From JAGORY01 sp964517585 (GTDB lineage: Bacteria > Patescibacteriota > Gracilibacteria > Peribacterales > Peribacteraceae), in NCBI GenBank assembly GCA_964517585.1, contig CAZFCB010000015.1, positions 1-28,143 of the forward strand: a stretch of DNA of 28,143 nt. Reading direction: 5' to 3'. The notes beneath the pieces are model-generated. The model was not told the origin of the DNA and ran no database searches. It worked only from the letters and a program-made list of their open reading frames with translations. The translations under genes and the position numbers were made by a program. Numbering within the stretch: position 1 is the first letter of the stretch; each line of letters begins with the position of its first letter. Below, piece by piece: positions 16,479 through 24,835 of this stretch.

Positions 16479-17045
16479 ATGGACTCAGTCGAACTGGCTC
16501 ACATTACGTCGTGCCAAAGCGGGCACCTTGAAGACTTCGATCCTCTCTATCTTCTGCATGTCGATGCCATCTACCGGTATCTGCACCGACGCACGCTGAG
16601 TAAAGAGGTATCCGAAGACCTGACAAGTACCGTGTTCCTGAAAGCCATGGAATCCATTCGTTCTTTTCATCCCAGTAAAGGAGTGTTTCGTGCCTGGCTC
16701 TACCGCATTGCCAGAAACACGCTCATAGATTTCTATCGGAGTCACACCCAAAAAACGGTCAGCATCGAAAACGTGTGGGACCTAGCCTCCGATGATGTCA
16801 CGTCACTCATGGCCGAGCGTTCCATGGACGCACAAAAACTCCACGATGCGATGAAGATCCTGAACCCGGACCAGAGAGAAATAGTGATGCTCCGAGTCTG
16901 GGAAGGGCTTTCCTACGCTGAAATCGCTGACATCACTGGCAAGTCCGAAGGTAATGCAAAAGTTATTTTCTCCCGTTCTATAAGCGACCTTCGAGCAAAA
17001 CTTCCGTCACTGCTTCTCTTACTTCTTTTCCCGCACTCACTATGA
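16479..17045 (+). CDS. ECF-type RNA polymerase sigma factor
   Basis: 188 residues from ATG 16479; the upstream in-frame GTG (16362) would add 39 residues with no sigma homology and would begin inside the hairpin element. Region 2 spans about 20-90 (FDPLYLLHVDAIYRYL, then FRAWLYRIARNTLIDFYR), and region 4 about 120-174 with the helix-turn-helix (LSYAEIADITGKSEGNAKVI). There is no region 3, as expected for group 4 (ECF) sigma factors. It ends with an odd hydrophobic tail (SLLLLLLFPHSL). The stop overlaps the start of the downstream membrane protein (ATGA at 17042-17045), the normal arrangement for a sigma/anti-sigma pair under translational coupling. It should direct RNA polymerase to envelope-response genes. 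Confidence 0.93.
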   Translation: MDSVELAHITSCQSGHLEDFDPLYLLHVDAIYRYLHRRTLSKEVSEDLTSTVFLKAMESIRSFHPSKGVFRAWLYRIARNTLIDFYRSHTQKTVSIENVWDLASDDVTSLMAERSMDAQKLHDAMKILNPDQREIVMLRVWEGLSYAEIADITGKSEGNAKVIFSRSISDLRAKLPSLLLLLLFPHSL

Positions 17046-18568
17046 AAACGTCACTCAAAACATTTCTCACCGATCTCTATGAGATCGACCCAACACTGAA
17101 AGCTCATGAAGCTGAGATCATTCCGCTTGTGGAAAAACTTCTCGCGTCCGACCCTGCGCAGGAACCCGATACAGAATTTGTGAAGCGACTGCGCATGCAA
17201 CTACGCGAGCGTGCGGCAGAACTTTCAACTCCTGCGACAAGCGGACTTTCCAAGTGGATCTACGCTTTTGGCGGAGCACTCAGTGCTGCTGTCATCATTC
17301 CAGTTGCATTCGTCGCGATGAACAATATGAAGCCAGCAGTCAGGATCCAAGATTCTGGTTCACCGGATCTCTTTGGTTATAGCATTGCAGACGCAGGGAA
17401 AAACGCATTTGGTTCACTCAGCGCTTCACCAGATTCTGGGATGATGTCTGAAACTGCGAACAAAGGAATGTCGTTTGGCATGGGAGGAGATGGAAATGCG
17501 GTATCTGTTTCCTCACCCGAGGCTTCACAGGGGATGGGTATGACAATAGAGCCCATGCCACCCGATGCTTCCCGTATGGACGCCAAGATGATCGCGCCAT
17601 ACCCGATGACGAAGTACACGTACGTCTATAACGGTGCACTGCCGGAACTCACCAAGACCGTTGCAGTCTACAAACGTAACTCTGTCGGAAAATCACTGCC
17701 GCTCTCTGCACTTGGCTCGAGTCTCGGCATTGGCAGTATCGATGTTGCGTCTTTTGCAGGACTCAGAATTGAGACGATCAATTTCAGCCAACAGAAGCCC
17801 TTTGGTTACGTCCTCACCGTGAACCTGAAAGACGTGTCAGTCTCTCTGGATGCGCAGTGGGACCAGTGGCCGCAGAGCACATGTCAGACTGAGGCATGCT
17901 TTCAATCCGAGCGTCTGAAACTTTCCGATATTCCACCCGACGCTCAGCTGATCACTATCGCACATACGTTTGTGAAAGATCACGGCATCGATGTATCGCA
18001 CTACGGAAAGCCCACTGTCGATACGCAGTGGAAGCGCGAATATGACCTTGCGCCCAACAAAACTGACGCTTGGATTCCAGATCAAATCCGCGTCTTCTAT
18101 CCGTTGGTGATCGATGGACACACCGTCTCAGATCAGTCCGGTACGCCCTATGGGATTGCTGTGAGCGTGCACGTCAAAACGCGCAAAGTGATGAACGTCT
18201 ACGGCATCATGTCACGGGACTACGCGAAGTCCGAGTATGAAGGTGTCTCTGACACGAAGGACATCACAGAGTATCTGTCGAAGCTCGACAGTTACCCATG
18301 GATGCCAGAAGGGGATCAGAAGGACGTGAAGACCGCGACCGTCACACTCGGTGAACCTGTCTTTGGTTACACGGTGTATCAGAGGTTTGAAAATTCTGTG
18401 TACGAGGAACTTCTGGTGCCGTCTCTCTCGTTTCCCGTGAAAGACATTCAGGGCGGAGATGCATACTTCTTCCGTAGAACCGTTATTGTGCCTCTTGCAG
18501 CAGACATGCTGAAAGACCAAAACGGCGGAGGTATGCCGATGCCGCTGGATAATGTCAGGGCGATGTAA
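17042..18568 (+). CDS. membrane anti-sigma factor-like protein with large outer domain
   Basis: 508 residues. The cytoplasmic part (1-70) is helical and charged and would hold the sigma factor; it has no obvious HxxxCxxC zinc motif. One membrane helix spans about 71-93. A Met/Gly/Ser-rich linker (about 105-180) precedes an outer domain of about 320 residues with alternating strands that I cannot assign. Anti-sigma function is inferred from the 4-bp overlap with the sigma gene and the topology, not from a recognised domain. The outer domain is far larger than in most anti-sigma factors and may be the sensor. A strong terminator follows. Confidence 0.8.
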   Translation: MKTSLKTFLTDLYEIDPTLKAHEAEIIPLVEKLLASDPAQEPDTEFVKRLRMQLRERAAELSTPATSGLSKWIYAFGGALSAAVIIPVAFVAMNNMKPAVRIQDSGSPDLFGYSIADAGKNAFGSLSASPDSGMMSETANKGMSFGMGGDGNAVSVSSPEASQGMGMTIEPMPPDASRMDAKMIAPYPMTKYTYVYNGALPELTKTVAVYKRNSVGKSLPLSALGSSLGIGSIDVASFAGLRIETINFSQQKPFGYVLTVNLKDVSVSLDAQWDQWPQSTCQTEACFQSERLKLSDIPPDAQLITIAHTFVKDHGIDVSHYGKPTVDTQWKREYDLAPNKTDAWIPDQIRVFYPLVIDGHTVSDQSGTPYGIAVSVHVKTRKVMNVYGIMSRDYAKSEYEGVSDTKDITEYLSKLDSYPWMPEGDQKDVKTATVTLGEPVFGYTVYQRFENSVYEELLVPSLSFPVKDIQGGDAYFFRRTVIVPLAADMLKDQNGGGMPMPLDNVRAM

Positions 18569-18590
18569 TCGGAGTATTCAAGGCTTAGAA

Positions 18591-18618
18591 CCGCCCTCGA
18601 AAGGGGGCGGATTTTTTT
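18591..18618 (+). terminator. rho-independent terminator of the sigma/anti-sigma operon
   Basis: CCGCCCTC (18591-18598), a GAAA loop, GGGGGCGG (18603-18610) and seven T (18612-18618). It is 22 nt after the stop codon and a textbook example. Confidence 0.92.
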
Positions 18619-18812
18619 GTTACTCTCTTTTTCCTTTTGCAGCTATCTAATATTACATCTAGTGGGTTGGACATCAAAAAATTCTGAATCAAAATCAGGG
18701 TAAGGAATAATGATCAACAATACAGTCAAATAACTCTTTCATGATCACAAAGTAAGGCCTTTTTTCTGAAAAACAAATGAGTCTGAGAGTACTAAACTTT
18801 CGTGAGGTTCTC

Positions 18813-20888
18813 CTAAAAACACGCTTCATCCTCCGCCCGATATATCCGCGCAGACTGCATGATGAAGTCTCGCCAAAGAGGTGCTGCAACCGTCAGCCCG
18901 TCTACCAATGGATCAAGCACAGCATTATCCGCATTGCCGACCCATACTCCGACAATGAGCTCTGGCGTATAACCCAGAGTCCACACGTTATTCACGCCAT
19001 ACTCCGTACAGCGGCCAAATTCATCACGCTGAAAACACACGTTACTCGTTCCGGTCTTCGCTCCGGTATCTATCCCCGGAATCGTCAGCATATCTCTCCA
19101 AAAGCCTTCCGGGCGGCTGCCGGAGTCTCGCAGAATTTCATCGACTTGGTCAGCAGCATCCCGCAACATCGCCTGTACGGGTTTTCCGAAGCTCACCGGC
19201 AGAATGCGCTTGCCTTGCCTGTCTGTCACCGAACACAGCACGCGAAGCGGACGATAGATCCCGTGATCCGCAATCGTCGCATACAGATTGATCATCTCCA
19301 GAAGCGGTACTTCGGTACTGCCGATCGCCATCGGCCAGCCGAATGTAAAACCGGGATTTCGCACGAGTTGCCGCTTTTTGTATTCGCTTGGTGTTGTCAT
19401 CCCGAGTCTTTCTGCAAGCTCGAGAATCGTATCTTCCCCACCAATATCCAGAAACGTGCGAATTGCTGGGATGTTTCTGGACCTCGCGAGTGCCTCTCGA
19501 ACCGTGATCGCTCCACGGTAGCCGCCTTCGTAGTTTTTTGGTGCATCCGTACCAATCGTGAGTGGCGTATCAAGCACGATGCTGTCTGGCGAAAATCCTC
19601 GCTCGAACGCCGCAGCGTAGATGAGGGGCTTCAACGACGAGCCCGGTTGTCGCGGAGACTTTGCCATATCAATCTGCCCTTCACTATCTGTCGCAAAGAA
19701 ATCAGTATTCCCAACGTAGGCGACGACTTGTCTCGTTACTCTGTCCACGGCAACAAGCGCGACGTTTTTCGCTCCTGCTTTCTGGAGTACATCTTGATGA
19801 CGTCGAATCACGTTCTCGGCGATGTTCTGGATCTGTGGACTCAGTGTCGTGTGCACGGTAATTCCTGCCGCTTCCCATTTTGCAGGCGCAGCGAAAGACA
19901 CAAGTAAAGATTCGATCTCGTCTCTGATCCAGAGGGAAAAGTGCGGAGCACTGATAGTATGAGCAAACGGTGTGAATGTGATCTTCAGAAGATCTGCAGA
20001 CGCTTGTGTAAATTCTGCATCCGTGATGAAACCAAGCCGCAGCATGGATCGGATCACTGCATCGGATTTTCCGGGGATACGCACAATGCCAGATTTCCCC
20101 GACATTTTTTTGGGAAGCAAGCCTGTTGAGACGATGTCGAGGTCCAGCGTTGTATTCGTGATCTCACCTTTGCGAATGGCTCGCAGAGTTTCCGTGGATA
20201 CTGCGCTTCGGACATGCGGTCCGTACGGACTGAAGTACGACGGCCGCTGAGGAATGCTGACAAGAACTGCAGCCTGCGCGATGCTTAGTGTTGTTGCAGG
20301 AACACCAAAGTACATCTTCGCCGCTGCCTCTATGCCGTTGATGCCGTTACCGAAACTTACGCCATTGATGTAGAGCGTCAGAATCTGATCTTTTGTGAGT
20401 TTTGTTTCCAGTCTGCAGGACAGGAGTATTTCATACATTTTTCTGGTCAATGTTTTTTCACGTGTCAGGTACAGCATCCGCGTGAGCTGCTGTGTGAGTG
20501 TGGACGCGCCTTGCAGCTGATCTTCGAGGAGATTTACTTTCATCGACCTCAGGACTGCGCGGAAATCTACGCACATACTGCGTTCCATAAATCGTTCGTC
20601 TTCAATGGCGATGACGGCTTTCTTCACGATCTCCGGTACGTCATCTCCCTGCAAAAAAATTCGGTTCTCACCGCTGCTGAACTGGTAGAGCGTTTCATCG
20701 TGCCTATCGAGAATTTGGATATTCTGCCTGAAATTCAGACGGCTTACGTCCAGCACGGGTCCTGCCTGTAAAAATGCGATGTACAGAACATACAGACCTG
20801 CAAGCAGCGCAGAGATGAGTGCGATGAATGCAAGGATCACATGTACCCACACCGAGGAAAGCCTGTGACGGGAAGAAGAGGAATGCAA
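18813..20888 (-). CDS. class A penicillin-binding protein (GT51 transglycosylase plus transpeptidase)
   Basis: 691 residues; polymerises and cross-links peptidoglycan outside the membrane. A membrane anchor spans about 15-40. The GT51 domain (about 65-235) has catalytic Glu96 in EDERF, GASTLTQQL (127-135) and the RKMYEILL..LETKLTKDQIL..YIN segment. The first GT motif is unusual: EDERFMERSMCVD has Arg where most have His, plus one extra residue. The transpeptidase domain has SSLK (417-420), SRN (470-472) and KTG (611-613). The start is probably TTG 20888, since no ATG precedes the anchor, but GTG at codon 13 is possible. A CTGACA/TATAGT promoter ends eight bases before the TTG. It lies 41 nt downstream of the SLH-esterase on the same strand. 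Confidence 0.95.
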   Translation of the reverse strand: MHSSSSRHRLSSVWVHVILAFIALISALLAGLYVLYIAFLQAGPVLDVSRLNFRQNIQILDRHDETLYQFSSGENRIFLQGDDVPEIVKKAVIAIEDERFMERSMCVDFRAVLRSMKVNLLEDQLQGASTLTQQLTRMLYLTREKTLTRKMYEILLSCRLETKLTKDQILTLYINGVSFGNGINGIEAAAKMYFGVPATTLSIAQAAVLVSIPQRPSYFSPYGPHVRSAVSTETLRAIRKGEITNTTLDLDIVSTGLLPKKMSGKSGIVRIPGKSDAVIRSMLRLGFITDAEFTQASADLLKITFTPFAHTISAPHFSLWIRDEIESLLVSFAAPAKWEAAGITVHTTLSPQIQNIAENVIRRHQDVLQKAGAKNVALVAVDRVTRQVVAYVGNTDFFATDSEGQIDMAKSPRQPGSSLKPLIYAAAFERGFSPDSIVLDTPLTIGTDAPKNYEGGYRGAITVREALARSRNIPAIRTFLDIGGEDTILELAERLGMTTPSEYKKRQLVRNPGFTFGWPMAIGSTEVPLLEMINLYATIADHGIYRPLRVLCSVTDRQGKRILPVSFGKPVQAMLRDAADQVDEILRDSGSRPEGFWRDMLTIPGIDTGAKTGTSNVCFQRDEFGRCTEYGVNNVWTLGYTPELIVGVWVGNADNAVLDPLVDGLTVAAPLWRDFIMQSARIYRAEDEACF

Positions 20889-20896
20889 AGTACACG

Positions 20897-20925
20897 ACTA
20901 TACCCTCTAGAAGGGCTCGTGTCAG
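20897..20925 (-). promoter_or_regulatory. predicted promoter of the penicillin-binding protein
   Basis: On the minus strand, CTGACA (20920-20925), a 17-nt spacer containing the inverted repeat CCCT..AGGG, then TATAGT (20897-20902). The start codon follows eight bases later, so the mRNA may be leaderless. Confidence 0.55.
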
Positions 20926-20929
20926 CGCG

Positions 20930-22294
20930 TTACTTGATGGATGTCAGGAAATCGACGATGGACTGTCCTGCAATATTCGGCCATGTATGCGGGTAGTACT
21001 TCCCACGCTCATCGGTATTGATCGTATGCGGACACCAAAGAATATGGTTACCGCCAGCACACTGTGTTTGTCGGATGCAGTTGAGCGCAGAGGGGCCGGT
21101 ATTTTCCGTTTCCCATGCGCAGAAATTTGTCGTTGACCGAAGTTTTCGTACTGCTTCCGCACCGCTGAAAGGCGCAAGCGTATCGTTCGGATTATGCACG
21201 ATCATGGCAGCCGAAGGACCCGAGCATACGGTTTGTACAGAATCACCACCGACAGTTGCCGATGCCATGACAGCACCTCCGCGAACACACGCCACCGAGT
21301 TTGCCATCCACGCGCCGAGTGAATGTCCAGCGACTGAAATACGATCCATATTGATGCAGTAGTCAGATGCGAGTTTTTCGACGATGGCATCGAAGAATGC
21401 GATGTCGCGGATCTCGTACGCCTTATTCCCGGGATCAGCCCATGAGTATGTGCCGTTGCCGTTACTGAGTGCTGCTGGGTACACGATGAAACTATTGCGT
21501 GCGGCTCGGTCTAAGCCCATGTACGCCCTGACCTGCGCGTTACTATTAGTTCTGCCATGAAATGCAACAATCAGAGGCGAAGGATCATGAGAGACATAAC
21601 CACTTGGTATCGTCACAAGAAAGTCTCGCTGGATGCCATGAACCGTGACGGTGCCCGGCGTCATGACGGGCGGAGCTTTCAGACATCCTGGGGAAAGTTT
21701 TGGAACTATGCGTTCGTCTTCGAATCGTAGAACACGCCACAAAAGATCTGCGGCTCTCTCTCGGGTGAGTGGTGCCCACGGTACGTACGAGTGCTGTGGC
21801 ATGATCTCAAGTCTTTCAAGCTCTGTAGTGTATGGCGTATACCAGTCTTGGCCGGTTGCTTCTGTGACATCATGACCATACGCATTGAGGACGATTTTGA
21901 TCGCCTCTGCGAAATTGACAGGTTCTGCAGGTTTGAACGTGCCGTTTTTGTAACCGCTCACGATGCCGCGGTTTTTTGCAGCACAGACGTACGGCGCAAA
22001 CCATTCAGTCGGATTCACGTCCGAGAAACACCGCCGACTCACAGGCACGACATCGCTTCGTCCCTTGAAAACGATCTTGAGCAATTCTGCACGATTGATG
22101 GTGTCTGTCGGCTTAAAATTCCCGTCGGGGTATCCGCCGAGCACATCTTTTTCTTTCAAATACTGCGCTGCTTCGCGGTAGCGGTACCACGTATTCTGCA
22201 TATCCGGAAAAGGGATAGGCGCTGCGTGCACGGGCACAACATGAACGATGAAAACGGCAATCAGAAGGCCGACTATCCATCGCTGAGTTATCAC
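20930..22294 (-). CDS. secreted SLH-domain alpha/beta-hydrolase (esterase/depolymerase-like)
   Basis: 454 residues. A signal peptide (about 1-25, ending VHAA) precedes three SLH domains (about 29-75, 86-135, 147-190), recognisable by YLKEKDVLGGYPDGNFKP and GIVSGYKNGTFKPAEPV. SLH domains usually tether proteins to wall polymers or the S-layer. Residues 205-454 are an alpha/beta-hydrolase of the PHB depolymerase/LpqC/feruloyl-esterase type: nucleophile Ser325 in GHSLG (323-327), likely acid Asp371 and His436, with HGRTN as the oxyanion region. Six or more Cys suggest disulfides. The substrate is unknown; a polymer or wall ester is plausible. It starts at GTG 22294, seven bases after a TACAGT box, so it may be leaderless. 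Confidence 0.9.
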   Translation of the reverse strand: MITQRWIVGLLIAVFIVHVVPVHAAPIPFPDMQNTWYRYREAAQYLKEKDVLGGYPDGNFKPTDTINRAELLKIVFKGRSDVVPVSRRCFSDVNPTEWFAPYVCAAKNRGIVSGYKNGTFKPAEPVNFAEAIKIVLNAYGHDVTEATGQDWYTPYTTELERLEIMPQHSYVPWAPLTRERAADLLWRVLRFEDERIVPKLSPGCLKAPPVMTPGTVTVHGIQRDFLVTIPSGYVSHDPSPLIVAFHGRTNSNAQVRAYMGLDRAARNSFIVYPAALSNGNGTYSWADPGNKAYEIRDIAFFDAIVEKLASDYCINMDRISVAGHSLGAWMANSVACVRGGAVMASATVGGDSVQTVCSGPSAAMIVHNPNDTLAPFSGAEAVRKLRSTTNFCAWETENTGPSALNCIRQTQCAGGNHILWCPHTINTDERGKYYPHTWPNIAGQSIVDFLTSIK

Positions 22295-22301
22295 ACAAAG
22301 A

Positions 22302-22307
22302 ACTGTA
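22302..22307 (-). promoter_or_regulatory. -10-like box close to the SLH-esterase start
   Basis: TACAGT on the minus strand ends seven bases before the GTG start. No good -35 is visible. It is consistent with leaderless transcription. Confidence 0.3.
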
Positions 22308-22340
22308 GCATGTGCGGCTCACCTGTGCGATTGGCGTTAT

Positions 22341-22808
22341 TTACGCGGCAAGATTCCTGTCCGACTTTCCAGTGTTTTTATTATTCAAAGCACCGCGATT
22401 GAGCTGTTCTTCAGTGACGATCCGAAATCCGTTTCTGCGAATACCTGCTGCCCGAATTTGTTCAGACTGCTCGGCGGTATCGACGGTGACTTGGAGCGAA
22501 GATCCTTTACGGACAGCTTTCATGTTGAGCACATCGAGCGTCTGCATGTCTTCGTCGGTGATCTGCAAACCACGAACATCCAGAGTGACTGGGCCATGTT
22601 TCATCTCTCTACCGATTTCATTATTGAGCCGTTTGCTTTTGAGTGCAGCAGTAATACTTTCGGTCTTTGTTGCATCATCCATGCCGACTACGTGTAGATT
22701 TGCGCGACTGAACGGGTGAACCTTCTTGACGCGTTCTGTCGTGTTTCCGAGCTGAAAAACACGTCCTTCAACCTTTGATTTTGGTACTTCTGCGGATTCT
22801 TTGGCCAT
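22341..22808 (-). CDS. hypothetical soluble protein
   Basis: 155 residues; I do not recognise the family. The N-terminus (1-40) is charged and probably flexible. The middle has an alternating pattern (VTLDVRGLQITDEDMQTLDV, about 73-92), then KAVRKGSSLQVTVDT and an alpha-helical EQSEQIRAAGIRRNGFRIVT segment, together suggesting a small alpha/beta fold. It has no signal peptide, membrane helix or Cys. It has its own good promoter and a standard ATG, so it is very likely real. Located 46 nt upstream of the SLH-esterase start on the same strand. Confidence 0.8.
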   Translation of the reverse strand: MAKESAEVPKSKVEGRVFQLGNTTERVKKVHPFSRANLHVVGMDDATKTESITAALKSKRLNNEIGREMKHGPVTLDVRGLQITDEDMQTLDVLNMKAVRKGSSLQVTVDTAEQSEQIRAAGIRRNGFRIVTEEQLNRGALNNKNTGKSDRNLAA

Positions 22809-22831
22809 GTTTGTATTGGGTAAACAATATT

Positions 22832-22859
22832 ATTATACCATAAAAATATGTAAATACAA
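22832..22859 (-). promoter_or_regulatory. predicted promoter of the 155-residue hypothetical gene
   Basis: On the minus strand, TTGTAT (22854-22859), a 16-nt AT-rich spacer and TATAAT (22832-22837). The implied leader of about 17 nt lacks a Shine-Dalgarno. Confidence 0.65.
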
Positions 22860-22888
22860 GCTCTTGGAAAAGTCCTCGGAACCCTACG

Positions 22889-23281
22889 TTAGGCAACCGT
22901 CTCGCCCTTGATACGCGTCAGAAGCTCAGGCTTACGGAACCAGGCGTCGATGGTAAGAAGAGCAAGTACGACGAGAATCGGAAAGTACTCCGCCATAGGC
23001 ACGGCGTGTGTGATATTGGCAGCGAGAGCGCCGCCGTAGTATCCAACCATCAGAACGAAGCCTACTGTGGACGTGCGAGGAGTGAGATAGAGAACAGCGA
23101 TGACAAGTTTGGCAACGCCGAGGTGATACTCAAGACCCATGATGCCGAGTCTGGTGACGTACGCGACGATCTCTGGATCATTCATCGGCATGATAAATTC
23201 CATAATACCGCTGAAGATCGTGAGAGCTGCGACGAGAAGGGTGCAGATCCAACCTATAATGTTACCAGGGCGAAGTTTCAT
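22889..23281 (-). CDS. DoxX-like small membrane protein
   Basis: 130 residues from ATG 23281; the upstream start would add 18 residues without membrane or family character. Four membrane helices, with the DoxX-like pattern GxxK (LGVAKLVIAVLYLTPR) and GYYGGALAANITHAVP. This is close to the DoxX_2 (PF13564) family, small quinone/redox-linked membrane proteins of poorly defined function. The leader is strongly pyrimidine-rich (TTTTTCTCCCTCTCCC) with no Shine-Dalgarno; a TATACT box lies about 30 nt upstream. It neighbours a CcdA/thioredoxin pair, which fits a redox context. Confidence 0.82.
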   Translation of the reverse strand: MKLRPGNIIGWICTLLVAALTIFSGIMEFIMPMNDPEIVAYVTRLGIMGLEYHLGVAKLVIAVLYLTPRTSTVGFVLMVGYYGGALAANITHAVPMAEYFPILVVLALLTIDAWFRKPELLTRIKGETVA

Positions 23282-23376
23282 GGGAGAGGGAGAAAAATAC
23301 CGGTCGAGTATAACGTATGGTAAGACCTCGCACATCTTTTTCTGGATGTCATATGCGATAGAAACGTTCTCACGAT

Positions 23377-24261
23377 TTAACGTTCAGATGCAGGTGATGA
23401 CAGGGGATTCTTTCGTCCCATATCATTACCAAAAATTGACTCTTCGATCTCTGTTCCTAGCGTGCCGTAACGTGTGTTCTGTACAAGGAGCGTCTGAAGG
23501 TGCTGAAAGAGATTGAAGTAAAATGCGACCGCAGAAACAATGAGAAGAATGCCGGAAATTTGCTTGATTCGTCCACTGTAGCGACTCACGTAGCGTACGG
23601 AATGCACGGCACTCTGCCCTCCGTAGCCGATGAGCAGAAGCGGCAGACCAGCACCAATGCCGTAAGCACTCAGGTAGAAAAATGCCTGGAGACCTGGCTC
23701 TTCACGGACAAGCGAGAAGGCAAAACCAAGAGCAGGACCTGCACAGGGTACCCATACGAGGCCCATCGTGAGACCGATGATGAATGACGTGATGAGAGAC
23801 TGAGAGCCAAGTGTACCGCGTGCTGTTTGCTGCGCGTTAAGCCCAAGTTGTTGGATCTTTCCTGCTACTTTCCCCGATACTTCCATCGCAATGATCCCGA
23901 GGACTGCAGCTATGACAACGGCGATCCAGCCTCTATCGAAGAAGAACAGTCCGCCGAGCACTGCTCCAACCAGCTTGGGGTATCGGCTCTGAAACGTGAA
24001 GCCAAGACCAAAGAGTAACAACACATAAAATGTTCCAATACGAATGATGTCGGCAAGTTCGATGAAATTACTGAGAACAACTTGCAGCAGAAATGTCGAT
24101 CCTACGAAGCTGACGAGCATTCCTGCGATGGTGACGAGCGGTCGCCATTTATTCCGATCTGCAATGCTCACCCCGAGAACAATCGGGATGAGCGGCAGAA
24201 TACACGGGAGCAGAATTGTCAGAATTCCAGCTACGAACAGTGTGAAGGCAAGCGAGATCAT
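23377..24261 (-). CDS. ccdA: CcdA-type transmembrane thiol-disulfide electron transporter
   Basis: 294 residues with about 6-7 membrane helices. The redox pair is visible: Cys20 in LLPCILPLIP and Cys173 in VWVPCAGPALGF, the DsbD/CcdA signature. It would carry electrons from cytoplasmic thioredoxin to extracytoplasmic thiol proteins. The loop between the first three helices and the second Cys (about 105-155) is longer than usual for CcdA, with a hydrophobic segment (WIAVVIAAVLGIIAM). The charged C-terminus (about 265-294) is probably cytoplasmic. Its partner is almost certainly the thioredoxin lipoprotein encoded 43 nt upstream in the same operon. No cytochrome c genes are in the window, so the client is more likely disulfide reduction in envelope proteins. 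Confidence 0.9.
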   Translation of the reverse strand: MISLAFTLFVAGILTILLPCILPLIPIVLGVSIADRNKWRPLVTIAGMLVSFVGSTFLLQVVLSNFIELADIIRIGTFYVLLLFGLGFTFQSRYPKLVGAVLGGLFFFDRGWIAVVIAAVLGIIAMEVSGKVAGKIQQLGLNAQQTARGTLGSQSLITSFIIGLTMGLVWVPCAGPALGFAFSLVREEPGLQAFFYLSAYGIGAGLPLLLIGYGGQSAVHSVRYVSRYSGRIKQISGILLIVSAVAFYFNLFQHLQTLLVQNTRYGTLGTEIEESIFGNDMGRKNPLSSPASER

Positions 24262-24304
24262 CGGTTCGTAGGAAATGAAGACAAGAACAATATCTGCGTC
24301 TTGA

Positions 24305-24835
24305 TTACGACTTGAGAAGTGTCTTTAGAACATCATCGCTAGGACCTTGTTTCTTTTCGATCATATTTCCCTCTCCATCGACTTTTACGAACGTGTGCTG
24401 ATACGTTACGCCGTATTTTTGCTTCAGTGCTGCCTCATTATCGTAATTAATTTTATAGACAGTGAGCATTCCTTCACCGTTGACGTACCACGAGGTCAAA
24501 GTAGTGTCTGCAATTTTGCACGTAGGGCACCACGATGCGTGGAAAAACAGTACTTTCGTATTCCCATCTGCCAATACAGATGAAGACAGGTTTGCGGATG
24601 TAGCGTCTGTATACGCACCAACGGACATCGCTTCATCTTTCTTCATCATCGTGTCTTCGTTCTTTTTCATCATGCCATCCTCTTGCTTCATCATTGCGTC
24701 GTCTTGTTCCATGGCAACGCTTGATGCACTGCTTGCAGAAGACGAGGAAGCACCTTGTTGTGTTGGTGTCGTCGGTGTACATGCAGCGAGAAATACTACA
24801 GGGAGAACCGTGAGTGTCATGGCTAATGTTTTCAT
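24305..24835 (-). CDS. thioredoxin-fold lipoprotein (extracytoplasmic)
   Basis: 176 residues from ATG 24835, chosen because it starts a clean lipoprotein signal (MKTLAMTLTVLPVVFLAAC, lipobox LAAC at 16-19); the upstream extension has no such signal. Residues 25-70 are a Ser-rich then Met/Lys/Asp/Glu linker with tandem MMK(K/Q)xED blocks. The thioredoxin domain (about 80-176) has active site WCPTC (102-106). The usual cis-proline is absent: the equivalent stretch reads VTYQHTFV, with His147. It is membrane-anchored outside the cell and probably takes electrons from the neighbouring CcdA. The leader is C/T-rich; a TATACT box (24866-24871) lies about 30 nt upstream of the ATG. Confidence 0.9.
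   Translation of the reverse strand: MKTLAMTLTVLPVVFLAACTPTTPTQQGASSSSASSASSVAMEQDDAMMKQEDGMMKKNEDTMMKKDEAMSVGAYTDATSANLSSSVLADGNTKVLFFHASWCPTCKIADTTLTSWYVNGEGMLTVYKINYDNEAALKQKYGVTYQHTFVKVDGEGNMIEKKQGPSDDVLKTLLKS

Noticed and set aside
18777..19907. 376-codon + strand ORF
   Set aside because: It is antisense to the PBP gene, which has all GT51 and transpeptidase motifs; the antisense product is Arg/His/Cys-rich and unlike a real protein.
21791..22402. 203-codon + strand ORF opposite the SLH-esterase
   Set aside because: Shadow of the SLH domains on the other strand, with no protein family features.
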